Positions 20,965 through 33,763 of a stretch of 64,000 bases of DNA are shown piece after piece. Both the position numbers and the translations under genes were made by a program. This DNA is from Icerya purchasi. Its lineage: Eukaryota; Arthropoda; Insecta; Hemiptera; Monophlebidae. The notes below the pieces were generated by a model. It made no database searches. It was not told the origin of the DNA and worked only from the letters and a program-made list of their open reading frames with translations. The stretch covers positions 173,691,863 to 173,755,862 of the forward strand of contig CM077116.1 in assembly GCA_039619475.1 (NCBI GenBank). Reading direction: 5' to 3'. The stretch's first letter is position 1; every line of letters starts with the position of its first letter.

Positions 20965-22770
20965 TACCTATAGAATAATAATAACCTAAACACCATTAAA
21001 GATACTAAGAATTTAGAAAATTATAAGCGTCTCAGATCAGAATGGAAAATAGCAGTAGCGAAAGCAAAGGAATCCCATTACCAATATCTATATGACCAGC
21101 TAGAAGCAAAAGAGAACGTAAACTCGATATACAGAATTGCTAAAGCGAGACAGAGAGCGACTGAAGACATTGGTCCCATAACACAGATTAAATCCGTAAA
21201 TAACAAAATAATGAAAAACCCAAAAGAAATTCTGCAAAGATGGTCCGACCACTACAAACAGGTCTGCGGAGAGGAATTTCCACACTCTCGAATATCGGAC
21301 TGCTTGCCGATTTACGCGCCCATCGAACAAATAGAAGTACATGAGGTGGTACTTTCCATAAGGAAGATGAAGAATGGGAAAGCAACGGGCCCGGATGATA
21401 TTCCGACTGAAATTTGGAAATTACTGGGACAGAAGGGAGCCAAAATACTGCTAAGTTTATTCAATCGACTAATGACAGAGAGCTGTATTCTCGAAATCTG
21501 GTCCACCGGTACAACTATTCCTATATGGAAACTGGAAGGAAATGTTATGGATTGCAGCAACTACCGCCCAATTCGCCTACTTTGCCACACCCTCAAAATA
21601 TTTGAGCGCATACTGGATCGCCGATTACGGGGAGTCATTCAAGTCACCCCAAACCAATGTGTGTTTGTAAACGGCCGTGGAACAATGGATACGATCCATA
21701 TGGCACACATATTGGCGAAAAGCACCGAGAAAGGAAGAGTCCAATCCATATAGCCTTTTTGGATCTAGAAAAGGCTTTTGACAAGGTTCCGCATGAACTA
21801 ATTTGGAAGGCGCTACGAATACACGAAATCCTAGAAGAATACATAAAGATAATACAGGTTATATACAAAACGTGGTGCGGTGTCCCGTAGGCATTTCACC
21901 GCCATTCCAGGTTACGGCGGGAGTGCACCAAGGTTCAGCATTATCGCCGCTACTATTCATCCTTTGTATGGATACTTTAACCACAGACCTGTAGGCACCT
22001 GTACCATGGACATTGCTATACGCGGATGACGTCTTCCTGGCAGATAAAAGCAAAGACAATTTAGAAAAGCGCATGCAGATCTGGAAAAATAGATTACAGG
22101 AAAATGGACTTCAGCTTAACATCAGGAAAACTGAATACTTGGAATGTGGAGCACCTACAGATAAGTCTATCAAAATAGATAACACGGTGTTAAAGAAGAC
22201 CGTTCAGTTCAAATACCTGGGCTCAAATATTACCTCAGATGGGAATGCACAATGCGACATAGATTCCCGCGTCCAAACAGCATGGATGAAATGGAGGCAG
22301 CTAACCGGGGTAATATGTGACAAGAGAATACCGATACATCTCAAAGGGAGAATTTACAAAACGATTATCAGACCTGAAGCTATATGGAGCTGAATGCTGG
22401 GCGACAACCACATAAATGGAACAAAAACTTCGTGTGGCTGAAATGAAAATGTTACGTTGGTCTCTCGGGTACACACTCCTCGACCATATAAAAACGAGGA
22501 TATAAGGGGGCGTATAGGAGTTGCACCTGTACGTTTGAAATTGCGAGAAGCGAGACTCCGATGGTACGGTCACATCATGAGAAAAACAGACAATAGCCCT
22601 GTGAGGATGTTAATGGATTATAACTCTGGAAGAAAGCGACTACGAGGAAAACCGAGAAGATGGTGGACAGACTCCGTCAACAACGACATGGTGGAAGTCG
22701 GTGTTGGGGTAGAGGACGCCGAGGACCGTAGAAAATGGAGAAGAAAGTGGCACCAAGGAAATCGTTAGGA
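20965..22770 (+). pseudogene. RTE-type LINE, reverse-transcriptase part, frameshifted
   Basis: A 5'-truncated LINE polymerase. The linker before the reverse transcriptase (WKIAVAKAKESHYQYLYD, about 21040-21100) leads into IRKMKNGKATGPDDIPTE (about 21358-21411) and NYRPIRLLCHTLKIFERIL. After a frameshift near 21740 it continues with IAFLDLEKAFDKVPHELIW, GVHQGSALSPLLF and LYADDVFLADKSKDN (about 22010-22055, YADD intact). The thumb follows (VQFKYLGSNITSDG), then after further breaks the tail motifs RLRWYGHIMRK and RGKPRRWWTDSV (to about 22768). The endonuclease and RNase H are absent, as expected for the truncation and for RTE elements respectively. It has at least three frame breaks or stops. 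Confidence 0.88.
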
Positions 22771-22799
22771 AAGAAGAAGACTAGAGCAAAATAAGTCAA

Positions 22800-23525
22800 A
22801 CGGAAAATGAGTAATGTTAGCAATGAAACTTCAAATGAGGAACAAGTATCTAAGGGGATTAAATCGCTAAAAAGTGATATCGTGAATTCAAAAAAATTGT
22901 TAATATCTTATCGAAGAAGTATGACACCTTATTTGCGAATAATAATTCATCTAAAAGTGAAATAAAACGCTTCGCGAACAGGTCAGAACCCTCATTGACC
23001 GGGTTCGTAAAAATGATAATAAGATTGCGGAATTTAAAGTTAAGATTCGAGAGCTGAAACAATATAATAGAAAAGGAAATGTCGAACTTCATAGACTATC
23101 CGAACTTCCAAACGAAAATTGACCCAATATACACTAATATATACAGGGAAAAAATTAAGCGAAGCCATACCGACGGGAAATAGCAAACTGGTTCACCGTG
23201 TGCCATCGAGAAATCCGAGAACACATAGGCTTATTATTGAAAAACCGGTAAGACGAATCGCCGACTCGTTATTGAGTAATAGAAAAAACAGCGCAATACT
23301 CAACAAGAACATAACCAATGCAAACACCCAGCTGAGGATTTATGTAAATGAAAACTTTTCCCTGTGTTATAAACAGCTATTCTGGAAAAAATAAACAGTG
23401 AGCTGCATTATTACAATATAACTTTGTTTGGACAAAACATTGGAAAATTTTTATAAAAAGAAATCCAGATAAGCGGATAATTAGAATAAGAAACTACGAA
23501 GATGTAAATAAAATATTATAAATTG
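22800..23525 (+). pseudogene. LINE ORF1 relic related to the 32.9-kb ORF1
   Basis: A degraded ORF1-like sequence collinear with 32868-33696. A charged coiled-coil-like segment (KNDNKIAEFKVKIRELKQYNRK, near 22995-23065) is followed by LVHRVPSRNPRTHRLIIEKPVRRIADSLL (23178-23274). The C-terminal YVNENFSLCYKQLFW block (about 23340-23390) corresponds to the INENLTRYYKHLLW block of the other copy. Frameshifts and stops are frequent. No ORF2 follows, so this is an isolated fragment. Confidence 0.75.
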
Positions 23526-24069
23526 ACGAAACGAAATTAGTGTAATAATTCTTTATTATGAGATATTTTGAATCTTTTAAGGTCTGCTTGATGATTATCG
23601 TTTACTCGTTATGGACTGTGTTGAAAAAAGCCAGTCCCTCCATACTTTTTGTACAGAAGTACATTGCGACATGGATATCTCTTTTGCATTGCGCATAAAG
23701 TGTGATAAGATTATATTTTCGTTCGAGTAAAAGCATGGATTGAAATTGTTGATTAAAAATTGAATAAAATGTTTCTTATGATAAATATAACTAAAAGTAA
23801 AACTTTTGTGTGATGCGCGAATTTTCTACAAAACGTTCCTCAGCCATAAGATACATCCATGTTAAAAATAATCTGTTATTAACGTTTTATTTGATAATTT
23901 TGTAATAGACATCAGCTGATAAGTTCAGTGTCCTACCTAGCCTCATTATTGTATTGTTCTTGACATTTCATTTATTTTAGTCGTTTCTTATTTACAAATC
24001 AATAATATCGAATTTGTTGAACTTAAGGCCCGCGAGCAATTATTAACACTATTAAGGTCCCAGTGTCTA
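23526..24069. other. no recognisable gene
   Basis: AT-rich stretch between two LINE fragments lying on opposite strands. Nothing coding was recognised. Confidence 0.5.
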
Positions 24070-24775
24070 ATTTAAATTGCAAAAAGTACCTTGGCCCACT
24101 TTTTTTTATGAATAGAACTGTTGACTTTAGATACACTGCTGTATTCGAGGGGGGCGGTCTGTAAATCGAAAATGTCTAACTTAGTTCGGGAGAACAAAAA
24201 TACCGCGCATTGCAAAAGAATATGCTCGGTAGATTGTGACATGCGGCTGCTGTAAAAAGGCCAAACGGTTGGTGGATCCGCCCCGGTTAATACGTAATTG
24301 TGCAATATACATGTGTGACCTAGGCGCGCATGGCTAAGCACAAGTAGACCGCTCGCGATGTCCTATTGCCGGGGACCCACTACGGCTCGGTTCACTTCTT
24401 AATGATCTGAAGGAGAAAGGGAGTTGCAAGATATTCTTAGGTCCTCTAATGTCTGCTGTGAGGGGGGCGGGTGAAAAAGCATCGGCTATCTTTAAAAGAC
24501 TTCGAGGACTTTTTGGATCAGAGGTAATCATGTTCGAATGGACTCGTGCGTCTACTCTTTCACTTCCAGGGATTCCAGCATGACCTGGGATCCACAGTAC
24601 CGATAGATTACCGTCATTTTCTTGTAACATCATTATGAGTGATAGACTTTTATTTATCAGTGCATGCTCGGAAGTGTGATGCATTAACGCTTTGGCAGCT
24701 AATAAAAAAATTGCGACTAAAAGTACTTCTCGACACAAGAACTGTCTCCGAGCAAAAAAGGATCACGCGTATAGT
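24070..24775 (-). pseudogene. LINE fragment: RNase H tail and ORF2 C-terminus
   Basis: The minus strand encodes LSVLWIPGHAGIPGSERVD (about 24620-24560), the last conserved block of a LINE RNase H domain, followed by a basic C-terminal part. After a frameshift near 24340 it continues with ARLGHTCILHNYVL and a C-terminal cysteine/histidine region (STEHILLQC). It differs clearly from the I-group family of the intact LINE and from the 31-kb element, so it represents a further RNase H-bearing LINE lineage. It is 5'-truncated. Confidence 0.75.
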
Positions 24776-24989
24776 TCCGCATTAATGCAGAGCTGCGTTT
24801 TTGTTAATTACTAAGTCGTTTTTGTTTCCTTTTTTGTTATCATTTTCATTCATGAAATGTTTTCAGAGAAATATTTGAACTTGATTTACGTCTAGTGCAA
24901 CCAAAAACCACTTGTCATGTTGAAGTGAAACTGATAGTAAAGTTTGCGATCGACTAAAATTTAATTCGACATCACTGATCGAATTAAAA

Positions 24990-26560
24990 ATTGAGTTTAT
25001 CTGCATAAGCAGATGGTTGTATAAAAAACTAAATAGTTCCAATTTTAATAATTTTGAGAAAGAAGAAGAAAAAATTCTAACTAAAGAAATTTCCGTTCAA
25101 GCTGTTATAAGGTGATACGGCGGCAAAAATAAAAACGAATGTAGTACGATCCTAAAAATAATCAAAATTCGTTAGTCCAGGCGTTATTTACATTTTAATA
25201 ATAATTCGAATCGTACAAGGATTACTGTAAGTTTTTTGACTTTAAATCGCACTTGGAAAATTTAGTTTACCACAAGCAAAATATTCCACCGATACAAAAA
25301 ATGTGCTATCTTAAACAAAACTTGGTAGGTGACGTGGCCGCAATAATCCAAGATACGGAATTATAAGATGAAGCGTAGAAATCTAGAATTGGGTATTAAA
25401 TCGGTACGTTAATAACAGTCTCGTTATCCGCATGCACTCTCGTGAACTATTTTCAATCAAAAACATTAGCTCTAAAAATTAACTCCGAGAGACGCTCAAT
25501 AAAATCAAGCTATTTTTGAAACTCCTTTTGTAGTTTATTTTTGCACGCTAAATAGTAAAACACGTGATGATATCAAACATTTGTTATCTGATCATACTAA
25601 GTTTTCATATTTGGCTACGTTAAAAGGTTTTCGGGTGGTTCGAGCCTCCAACTTAGAATTGTGAAGGTTCGATCGCGAGTAAAAGCTCCAGATTATGATC
25701 AAAAGGATTGTAAACAACAACATTGATTAATCGATTGCGAATCGTTTAAAAAGGAAACGACCACTCAGCGTCACGAAGTAATTTTAAAAAATCGCCAATG
25801 TTTTCTCATGTTCTAGATTAAGACATGCTGTCTCCAACTGCACGTTGAAGTTTTTTTTTCTCCTTTTTTTTCCCTTTTAAATAAATTGTGGGTCTCGCTG
25901 AGCAATGCTGCCCGTAGAGCGAGTGTCCAACACGCTTATCAACGTTTATTTCGGAATTTACTTAAATTACTCGAATGTCCGCTTATAGTTAAATTAATCG
26001 TTCTATTAATAATAACGCAGACTCTAACGAAGGGGGATACATATGATGGTGAAGAAGCATGCTTGCTCAGTACGTACTTGAATCCGGTGTTTTTCAAGTT
26101 ATGTTATAAATTTGATAGGAAGCACACTCTACTCTGTTACATTTCTAAAAGGAAACCACAAAGCCTTCTAACGTTGGTTTAGAGATGAATTCGGCCGAAA
26201 ATAATTTAGCGTCAACCTCGAGTTTATCCTGCGCTAATACCTCGTCGGTTAGAAAAATAATATTATTTCCGTCCGCTGTAGTAAATTTTGAATGTAACCG
26301 AACAAACGGCTCTGCTCGTACATTGTTAGATTACTGCTCGCATGCTACGCTGGTGGTGGATGCATTTATCAAAAAGTTCTGACTACTTATGTACTTTAAC
26401 ATCTTCGGATAACCGAATGATAAAAGGAGATGGTAATAATTCAATTTTTTCGCTTTATTCGCGGTTTTTAAAGTTAAAATTTGAACCGGACGATTCGAAT
26501 TAAATGTTAACGCAGACGTAGTGGCTGTAACAACCGTATCATACAAAGGAACTAATTTAT
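24990..26560 (+). pseudogene. BEL/Pao LTR-retrotransposon gag-protease relic
   Basis: Degraded gag and protease region of a BEL/Pao element. DFKSHLENLVYHKQNIPPIQ and MCYLKQNLVGDVAAIIQ (about 25230-25365) match the Pao-type gag domain (DUF1759-like). A run of cysteine/histidine remnants with KHTLLCYISKRKPQS (about 26115-26165) corresponds to the zinc-knuckle end of gag. Next is the linker MNSAENNLASTSSLSCANTS. A protease-like ARTLLDYCSHATLVVDAFI segment (26185-26380) follows, in which the expected catalytic DSGS is altered to DYCS. Stops and frameshifts are scattered throughout. No reverse transcriptase, integrase or LTR was found nearby. Confidence 0.7.
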
Positions 26561-26949
26561 CTTTCGAAAATATTCTTAAACAATCTTTAAAATTTCTGTA
26601 TTCCTATATGCGTGATCGTCTTTTGATTTTGCGTCACTTACGATTATTTTGTTTATATACATGCAGTAGCCTTCTTTATTCCTCAAATGTTTGTTTTCTT
26701 TATAATTCTTTCATATTTCTCCTCAGATAATTATATTCGTATTCTCATAACGGCCTTTTTCACTATTCGCGGTGATTTTGAATGCTTGTTATTACGACGT
26801 GCGGGCTCTTTTTGGTCTTTGTGTGATATTAAAATTTGTTATGCGCGAATTTCTGAGCAACCAAACATTTACAATAACGTTTACTCTCAATGCCACTCTA
26901 TTTCTGTTTCGAGGTCAATGTCTGTTTTTTTTAACCGGTCTTATATTTA
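26561..26949. other. unassigned join between BEL relic and Jockey LINE
   Basis: Overlapping ORFs of 61-87 codons here (up to 26957) show no motif. The stretch may be more of the BEL relic or the 5' part of the LINE that follows. Confidence 0.4.
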
Positions 26950-29900
26950 AATTATGAGTGAAGAAATATTATGTTTTTTGTGAGAACGTTCATGGTCTCA
27001 GGACGAAAATCGAGAAGCTAAACGTGGCTAAAATTATGATATTGTTGCTTTAGCAGAAACATGGTTGAATAGAGATTTTTACGATTATGAGTTGCTTGAT
27101 AATAGGTATGTAATCTTTAGGAAAGATAGAGATTACAATTTAGCAGAGTGTGTGCGTGGAGGAGGAGTGCTTTTTGCGGTAAAAAAAAACCTTGCATGCG
27201 GAAAGGATGTACAATTTAGTAATTCCAAACGTTACATGCGATCAGTTATGGATCAAGATTTATCAATCGCATGGACCGCCTTTCATACTTGGTTTAGTTT
27301 ACTTTCCACCAAATTCGAGTAGGTCACTTCATTTTTGTGTTTACGATAAAATTAGTGATTACACATATTGAGAACTAAAACCAGATCAATAATTTGCGGT
27401 GATTTTAATATGTCTGATTTTTCAAATTTCTCAAATTGTTCATGGTCAACAATTAATAGCGGTAATAAACAGCTTATAGATATGAAAACGAGTGATTTAA
27501 TAGAGCTCATAGAGATATAATTGTTAATAGCATGGGCAGAACTTTAGGTTTAGTAATCGGGACAGAGGAAACTATTTGTGTAGAAAGGGAGGAATCACTG
27601 TTCGATAAGTATTCATCCTTCATTAAGAATAAACATTTTATTAAATCAGTCTAGGAAAAATGTAAGTAGATATACACATTAGAATAGTATACCTGTTAGA
27701 AATTATAAAAGAGCTGATTTCGTTAACTATGTACAATCTGTTCCGTGTTATAGATTGGAAACCGTTGTATGAAACTCGAGACAGTAATGAAGCTGCTTCT
27801 TATTTCGATAAACAGTTACAAAGAATTCTGGATGAAATGGTGCCTTTACAAATGAGGGGTGAAAGCTCGTATCCGCGGTGTCTTACTAAGGAAATAATAT
27901 GTTTGATTAAAGAAACAGAGAGGAATCGTTTAAAATATAAAAGAGCAAAATAGGAACACTTTCATCGGAATTTCAAAAATATACGTAAACAACTTAAATT
28001 AAAAATGAAAACTGAAAGATACAAGTTTGAGACTGAAATAGAACGCAGAATGAAAATTGAACCGAGCGGTTTCTGGGCTTACGTTAACTAAGGTAAAGTA
28101 AAGAATTTGTCTCGGAACAGCAACACTTTTACACATCAGGGAGAAATATTGCGAAGTTCTGAAAATATTTCACCTTCTTTTGCTGAACATTTTTCATTGG
28201 TGCATTCTAAAGCGGCGAGAGCTTTCTGGTTTTGTGAGGAAACGGGAAACAATCTCGGCTCATCAAATCACATAATAATTATTAAAAGTATCGCTAAAGT
28301 CGAAGTATACGAAACATTGAGAACATTAAAACCTAAAACATTAGGCCCCGATATTATACCGCCATATATATTCAAGCGTGTAGGGATCTATTTACCGAAC
28401 CGCTTACACACGTTTATAATTGCGTTATTAATTCCTGCATTTTCCCTGAAAGCTGGAAAATATCAATAATTATCCCGTTACCGAAAAACAATCAATCTAA
28501 AGATATTAAAAATTTTAGACCTATATCGTTGCTACCTCAAACTGTAAAAATATTTGAGCGCATCCTTTATAATAGAATATATCCACAAATCAAACATCGC
28601 ATATTTCTATACATCAGCATGGTTTTATGGAGGGTAGATCTGTTGTTACAAATTTAGTAACATTTGTCGACTATGTTTCCTGTATATTAGATAAGTCATC
28701 TCAAGTCGATATGATTTACACGGATTTTCAGAAGGCATTTGATAAGGTTGGCCATTCAATTCTCTTGAGGAAATTAAGCGAATCTGGATTTTCACTTAAA
28801 TTTAAGTTACCTGAAAAATAGATATCAATATGAACAGGTTAAATATTGTAGATCGCCCTTCTTTCTGTGTCCCTCAGGCGTACCACAAGGTTCTATTTTA
28901 GGACCATTTTTATTCCTGCTCTTTATTAACGACTTACCCAATGTAATGCAGCACTCGAAATTTCTCCTATACGCGGATGATGCGAAGTTATTTAGGGAGG
29001 TAAAGAATATTGAGAATGCGTATTTATTGCAAAAGGATATTAATAATTGTATGCGTTATTGCGAATAATTTATTAGTAAATACGTCGAAATGTTATTATA
29101 CTACTTTTACTCGCAAATATTTTCCCGTCAACAGCTCGTATAATATTGATGATTTTGTTTTGAAACAATGGCTAGAGATCTAGGAATTACTTTAGACATT
29201 AAACTCATTTTTAAGCGTTATATTATTCAAGTGGTCAGTCGAGCTAGGAGAATGCTTGCATGTGTGATACTGCAGGAATTTCATGAATATCAAAACTTAT
29301 TTATATTTATATTTCTTCTTAGTCCGCTCACATCTAGAGTTTGCATCAATAATTTGGGTTACCGGGTCTATTGAAACGATAAATATGGTTGAGAACGTGC
29401 AAAAGAAATTTTAAAGCTATCTACGGTACAAATTTGTTAAACCATATGACAGCAAATTTGTATATAGTCAAGCATTGACTAGTTTGGGGATTAGGAGTCT
29501 TGAGGGACGCAGAAATGTAGCAAGACTTTCTTTCTTACATAAACTAATCCATGGAAAATTAGATTGCTCGTCAATTTTAGAAAAAATAAACTTAAGGGTT
29601 CCTGTCCATAACAATCGTCGAAGTGAGATATTAGCAATAGATTTGGCCAAATTTCGTTTGCTGTTAGTATTATATAATAACTTAGATACACAGTAACATT
29701 GACAATTTTGATAGCAATAATTTTAGGAAGTTTTTAAAAATCATTCAGGATATTTTGCAATAAAAATGTGGGGTTACTCGAAATATAAACGGTTACGTCT
29801 GTGTTGGAATGTATTATGTTACTGTAAGTTTATTTTATTATTTTTGTATTTGTATTTATCGGTAGCAGATTAAATGTAAATTATCCGTTTACTTATTTAT

Positions 29901-30045
29901 GCATGTGTATTGCAATTTTGATGAATGCTTATTTTCCTACGTATGCTTCTATTTGTAAATTACATTGATATATACGCGTATGTATATATATGTATATGTA
30001 TGTTTATGTATGTATATTATTTGTTCAGGCCAATAAAAAAAAAAA
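26950..30045 (+). pseudogene. Jockey-type LINE, decayed, nearly full ORF2
   Basis: Endonuclease blocks appear first: DIVALAETWLNRDFYDYELLD and NRYVIFRKDRDYN (about 27030-27130), GGGVLFAVKKNL (27160-27200) and IICGDFNMSDF (about 27390-27425). The reverse transcriptase follows with LRTLKPKTLGPDIIPPYIFK (about 28320-28378), HGFMEGRSVVTNL and MIYTDFQKAFDKVGH (28710-28755). GVPQGSILGPFLFLLFIND and LLYADDAKLF (about 28970-28995, YADD intact) complete it. The thumb and C-terminus (MARDLGITLDIKL, LGIRSLEGRRNVARLSFLHKL) reach about 29700. The element ends with an AT-rich 3' region and an A-rich tail with AATAAA-like units near 30030-30050. Several frameshifts and stops make it non-functional. There is no RNase H. 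Confidence 0.88.
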
Positions 30046-30054
30046 ATAAAATAA

Positions 30055-30115
30055 AATATATGTATGCATATGTGTGTGTGCATGGATAAATGTGTATGTG
30101 GTGTAAATGTGCTTA
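30055..30115. repeat. (TATG/TGTG)n microsatellite-like tract
   Basis: Imperfect TATG and TG units lie immediately downstream of the Jockey tail. Similar units occur at about 29970-30015. Confidence 0.8.
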
Positions 30116-30144
30116 TTTCTCTATTTATTTCGTATTTTTAAGCA

Positions 30145-30510
30145 TATATTTATGTATATATTAATTACAAAGTAATTCTTAGGCTACCCCCCATTCGAAA
30201 AAATGTCCCAAAAAATGTCCCAGAAAAATGTCCCAATTTTATGTAACGCAAAATGTCCCAATTTTATGTAATGAAATATGTAACGAAAAATGTAACGAAA
30301 AAATGTCTTAATTTTATATAATGAAAGTTAAATGTTAGAATAGGACTTTTGTGGTTATGTTATTTTTTTTTGTGTGTTGATGCCAGTAAGAATTACGTTG
30401 TAAATTTTGATCATTTTATACAAAGTATAGAAGACAAAGAGACAGAAATGAAAGCAAGAGGGGTCAAGGGGCAGAGCCCCTTGCGAGGCCAAAATGGCCG
30501 AGTTATATAT
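30145..30510 (+). repeat. interspersed stem-loop repeat, copy 2
   Basis: Collinear with 3775-4070, but with an expanded internal run of AAAATGTCCC and ATGTAACGAAA units. The end has the same hairpin (GGGGC-AGAG-GCCCC near 30469-30481), followed by GGCC-AAAAT-GGCC and a (TA)n tract. The ATGTAACGAAA units also occur in the 48.7-kb repeat, which links the two. Confidence 0.8.
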
Positions 30511-30514
30511 ATAA

Positions 30515-30968
30515 CAGTATATACGTAATCTGTCCAATGGTATTTGATTTGTTCACATTTTTGATGACTTTCCTTGTTAGTGTGTCACCGAATTCATATT
30601 TCTATTCCACTATGTCCTGGTATCCATTTGAGTATTCCGCATTCAAAACAACTAAATGGTAAAGTGGCAATAATTATGAGAGTAACGTACAGTTGCCATC
30701 TTTTACTCTGGGTTAGTAGTTTTTTTAGTGTTTATCTCTTCGACAACTACTCTTGTGTGCAGTAAACCTGTTCATGAAAATGTTTCATCACTGTTAGGTG
30801 AAGGGTACAAATCCGCGTAATGCCTTGGTAATTTCGTTTTATATCTCGGATGTATTACATTATGTTCTTAATTTTAGAACCCTTGTTTTCCACTTCAGTT
30901 TTTATCTCTTAAGTGTCTGTTGTCGGGTGCAGGTTTCTAAGTAGCACTCTAAAACGTTTATCTTCAGA

Positions 30969-30971
<3 letters not shown>
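30515..30971. other. no recognisable gene
   Basis: Unassigned sequence. It forms the 3' flank of the minus-strand LINE whose tail begins at 30972. Confidence 0.5.
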
Positions 30972-31000
<29 letters not shown>

Positions 31001-32607
31001 TGCCGTGTACAGCTGCCGGGGCTATTACGACACTATGGCAATCGGAAAGTTAAATGGTTCGAAATAAGTTGGTTGTATAAAGAAACCGAATAGTGTCTGC
31101 AATGTTCAAAGGCGAGTTGGCCAAAGACGACTGCAAAGACGCTATGCGGAGCTTGGCGCGATGGAGAGCGAAGGAGGGACACTCCAGGAGCAGGTGTTTT
31201 ACTGTAGGAGCGGGGGGAAGGGAGCAAAAGGGGCATTCGAAAGGGGACTCGCAATTAAGTAAGAGATGATCATGAGTCAGCGAAATATGTCCAATGCGGA
31301 GTCTTGCCATAGCCACAAAGTGGGTTCTGGGGAGGTCAGAAGGAGGGAACCAAGGGCCAATTCCGTGTTTTATCTCTCTTAGAAAGCAAGATTGTCTAGT
31401 GAGCCAATCTTGCTTCCATTGGGATTGCACAAGAATTTTTATGGATTTTACTATGTCAGCGGGAAGAGGAGGGGAACAGGGCATGGCGCACGACAGTGTT
31501 GACTTAGCAGCGATGTCAGCTAAGTAATTACCCCTAAGTCCGGTGTGGCTTGGCACCCACAAGAAAGTAATTTGGTGGGAGGATGATCTTAATTTTGGGA
31601 TTAAGGATTGTATAGAGTTGGTTATGTAATTCGATGGGGATTGTTGGGGAAGGGACTCCAAAGCTGCTAGTGAATCAGATACAATCAAAATGCGGCTGTT
31701 GGGTGGAGGGGATTTAATTGTGGATTCGAGGGCTAGGAAAATAGCATAAAGTTCGGCATCGAGAACGGAACAGTGGTCATGGAGGCGGGCGGACGACGAA
31801 ACTAGGTTAGAGTGAAAGGAACAAGCAGTAGGAGACGATTCGGAAACAGGGCATGATTTCGCGCCGTCAGTGAAGTAGACTTGGTGATTTGAATATTTTT
31901 TAAGGGTTGCGAAGATTCTGGTGCAGAGGAGGGAGGAGGAATTTTTTCCCCTGGAGAAATGTACAAGGGAATAATCGATTTCAGCTGATAGGGTAGCCCA
32001 GGGTGGAAGAGGAGGTGATGTATTGAGGTTTTTGAAGTGTTGGAGGTCGATGTTGGAGTCTAATAGGGTTTTTGTTAAACGGGGGAGCGCGCCCATTAGG
32101 AGGTGTGGGGTAAGGATCACAAAGTCCAAGAAGGAACACTCTTAAAGAATCGCGGAAGGAGTGTAAGGATCTTTGAAAGTGTAAGGGTGGAGAACCCAAT
32201 AAGGATTGGAGGCTGTGCGTGGGGGACGTATGGTGCGCACCTAGTATTAATCGAAGAGAAGAATTTTGTAGTGGGTTCAACATTTTGAGAAGGGATGGTG
32301 AGGCGGTAGAATACAATGAGCATCCGTAGGGGAGACGGCTAAGGATAAGGGATTGGAAAAGTGTTAGCAGAAGCTTGGGGGGAGAGTTATGGTTTTTGTG
32401 GGATAGACATTTTAATGTAGTGACATATTTGCTGCACTTCTTTTTAAGAGATTGCAGGTGAAGCCGCCAGGATAATTTGCTATCGAAAATGATCCCGAGG
32501 AAAGTTGCTGTACTGGAGTATGTGAGAAGAGAATTATCTAAAAAAAGAATTGGAGGAGAAGTAATTTTATTTTTCCTATTAAAATCAATACATTTGTTCG
32601 TCTTCGA
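30972..32607 (-). pseudogene. I-type LINE (second lineage), 3' half: RT thumb, RNase H, C-terminus, poly(A)
   Basis: The minus strand begins inside the polymerase with a CIDFNRKNK segment, TFLGIIFDSKLSWRLHLQSL and LPYGCSLYSTAS (32600-32270). RNase H follows with QVYFTDGAK, VLDAELYAIFLALES, ILIVSDSLAAL and ITFLWVPSHTGLRGN (31900-31530). The C-terminus contains a Cys/His cluster (CPFCSLPP, KHLLLECPSF). The frame breaks once, near 32120, where two ORFs overlap (31981-32316 and 31050-32129). The complement of a poly(A) tail is at 30972-30997. The 5' half of this element lies at 37892-39420; the two were separated by the LINE at 32608-37891. Confidence 0.9.
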
Positions 32608-32867
32608 GACCGTCGTTCAGTCGCGTTCATACTTTTTATTTTACGCGGGTTTCATTCTAAACATGTGTTAATCGGTCCCACTCTGTTTATATTACCCGTA
32701 TTTTATTGCTTCGTGAGGCAAAAAACGATCGCCGAAATCGTCGGCTACATCTGTTAAATATATTTGACACTTCGCTCGATGGTGAGTTGTTATTAGTTTA
32801 TTTCATTTTTTTTTTTCAACTAATGTCCCCGTCATCATTATTATTAAATAATTCTTAACTATTCACA

Positions 32868-33696
32868 ATGCCGAAATCGAAAAGATTACAAAACACAGCG
32901 AAAGAGTACAAAAGGCAGCATAGTGATTGCAGCACGTCAAGTACTGAACCAACTGCCAAAAAAGCTACAAAAATAACGGAGTACCACTCGAAAGATGACG
33001 AACGGAACGAAGAGATCGAACAGTGTTCTGTTCAAGAGCTTAGGAGAGAGTTCACGGAAATTAAAAAATGCTTCGAATTCATTTCGGAAAAGTACGACGA
33101 CCTCATGCAAATCCACGTCTCTCCGTAAATGAAGTGAAGGCGTTGAGGGAGTAAGTTAATGTCTTAACTGCTGAAACAAAAAAAAAAGATAGTGAAATCG
33201 CCGAACTGAAAACGACAGTAAATGAATTAGCCTAATATAGTAGGAGAGAGAATATTGAGCTACATGGAGTCTCCGAAAGACCAGGAGAAAATGTAGAGGA
33301 AATTGTCATTAAGGTGGCACAAAAATTAAACATTGAGGTAAAAAAAGAGGACATTCTGGCTTGTCACAGGGTGCCCAGCAAGAACTTAAAATTACCGAAG
33401 CCGATTATTGCTAAACCCGGTAGACGGATAGCCGACCTGTTCCTCGAGCATAAAAAGAGCGTCAAAATATTCGATAAAGAAATATCGGGTAATGAAGAAA
33501 AAGTGCCTTGCAGATATATATTAACGAAAATCTCACTAGATACTATAAACATTTATTATGGCAGACGAAAGAAAAGGCCAGAGCGCTTAATTATAGATTT
33601 GTTTGGACGAAACGAGGAAAAATTTTTGAAAGGAAAAATCAAGAGGATCGTATACTACGTATTCGGAACGAAGAAGATGTGAACAAATTATTGTAA
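32868..33696 (+). pseudogene. ORF1 of the Jockey/CR1-like LINE
   Basis: Encodes an RNA-binding ORF1 protein of the coiled-coil, L1-ORF1-like type. The basic N-terminus MPKSKRLQNTAKEYKRQ leads into a charged helix region (about 32995-33110). The central YSRRENIELHGVSE block lies near 33238-33280, followed by VAQKLNIEVKKEDILACHRV. The C-terminal YINENLTRYYKHLLWQTK, RALNYRFVWTKRGKIF and RNEEDVNKLL blocks run to 33696. The frame shifts near 33105 and near 33505. Two in-frame TAA codons (33153 and 33233 region) fall where Gln would fit. The protein cannot be made as one chain. Confidence 0.82.
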
Positions 33697-33763
33697 TTGT
33701 AGTTTCTCGTGTCGATTTTCGTTTATTTAAGTCGCCAGAATGAATTAATTACTAATTGTTCGT

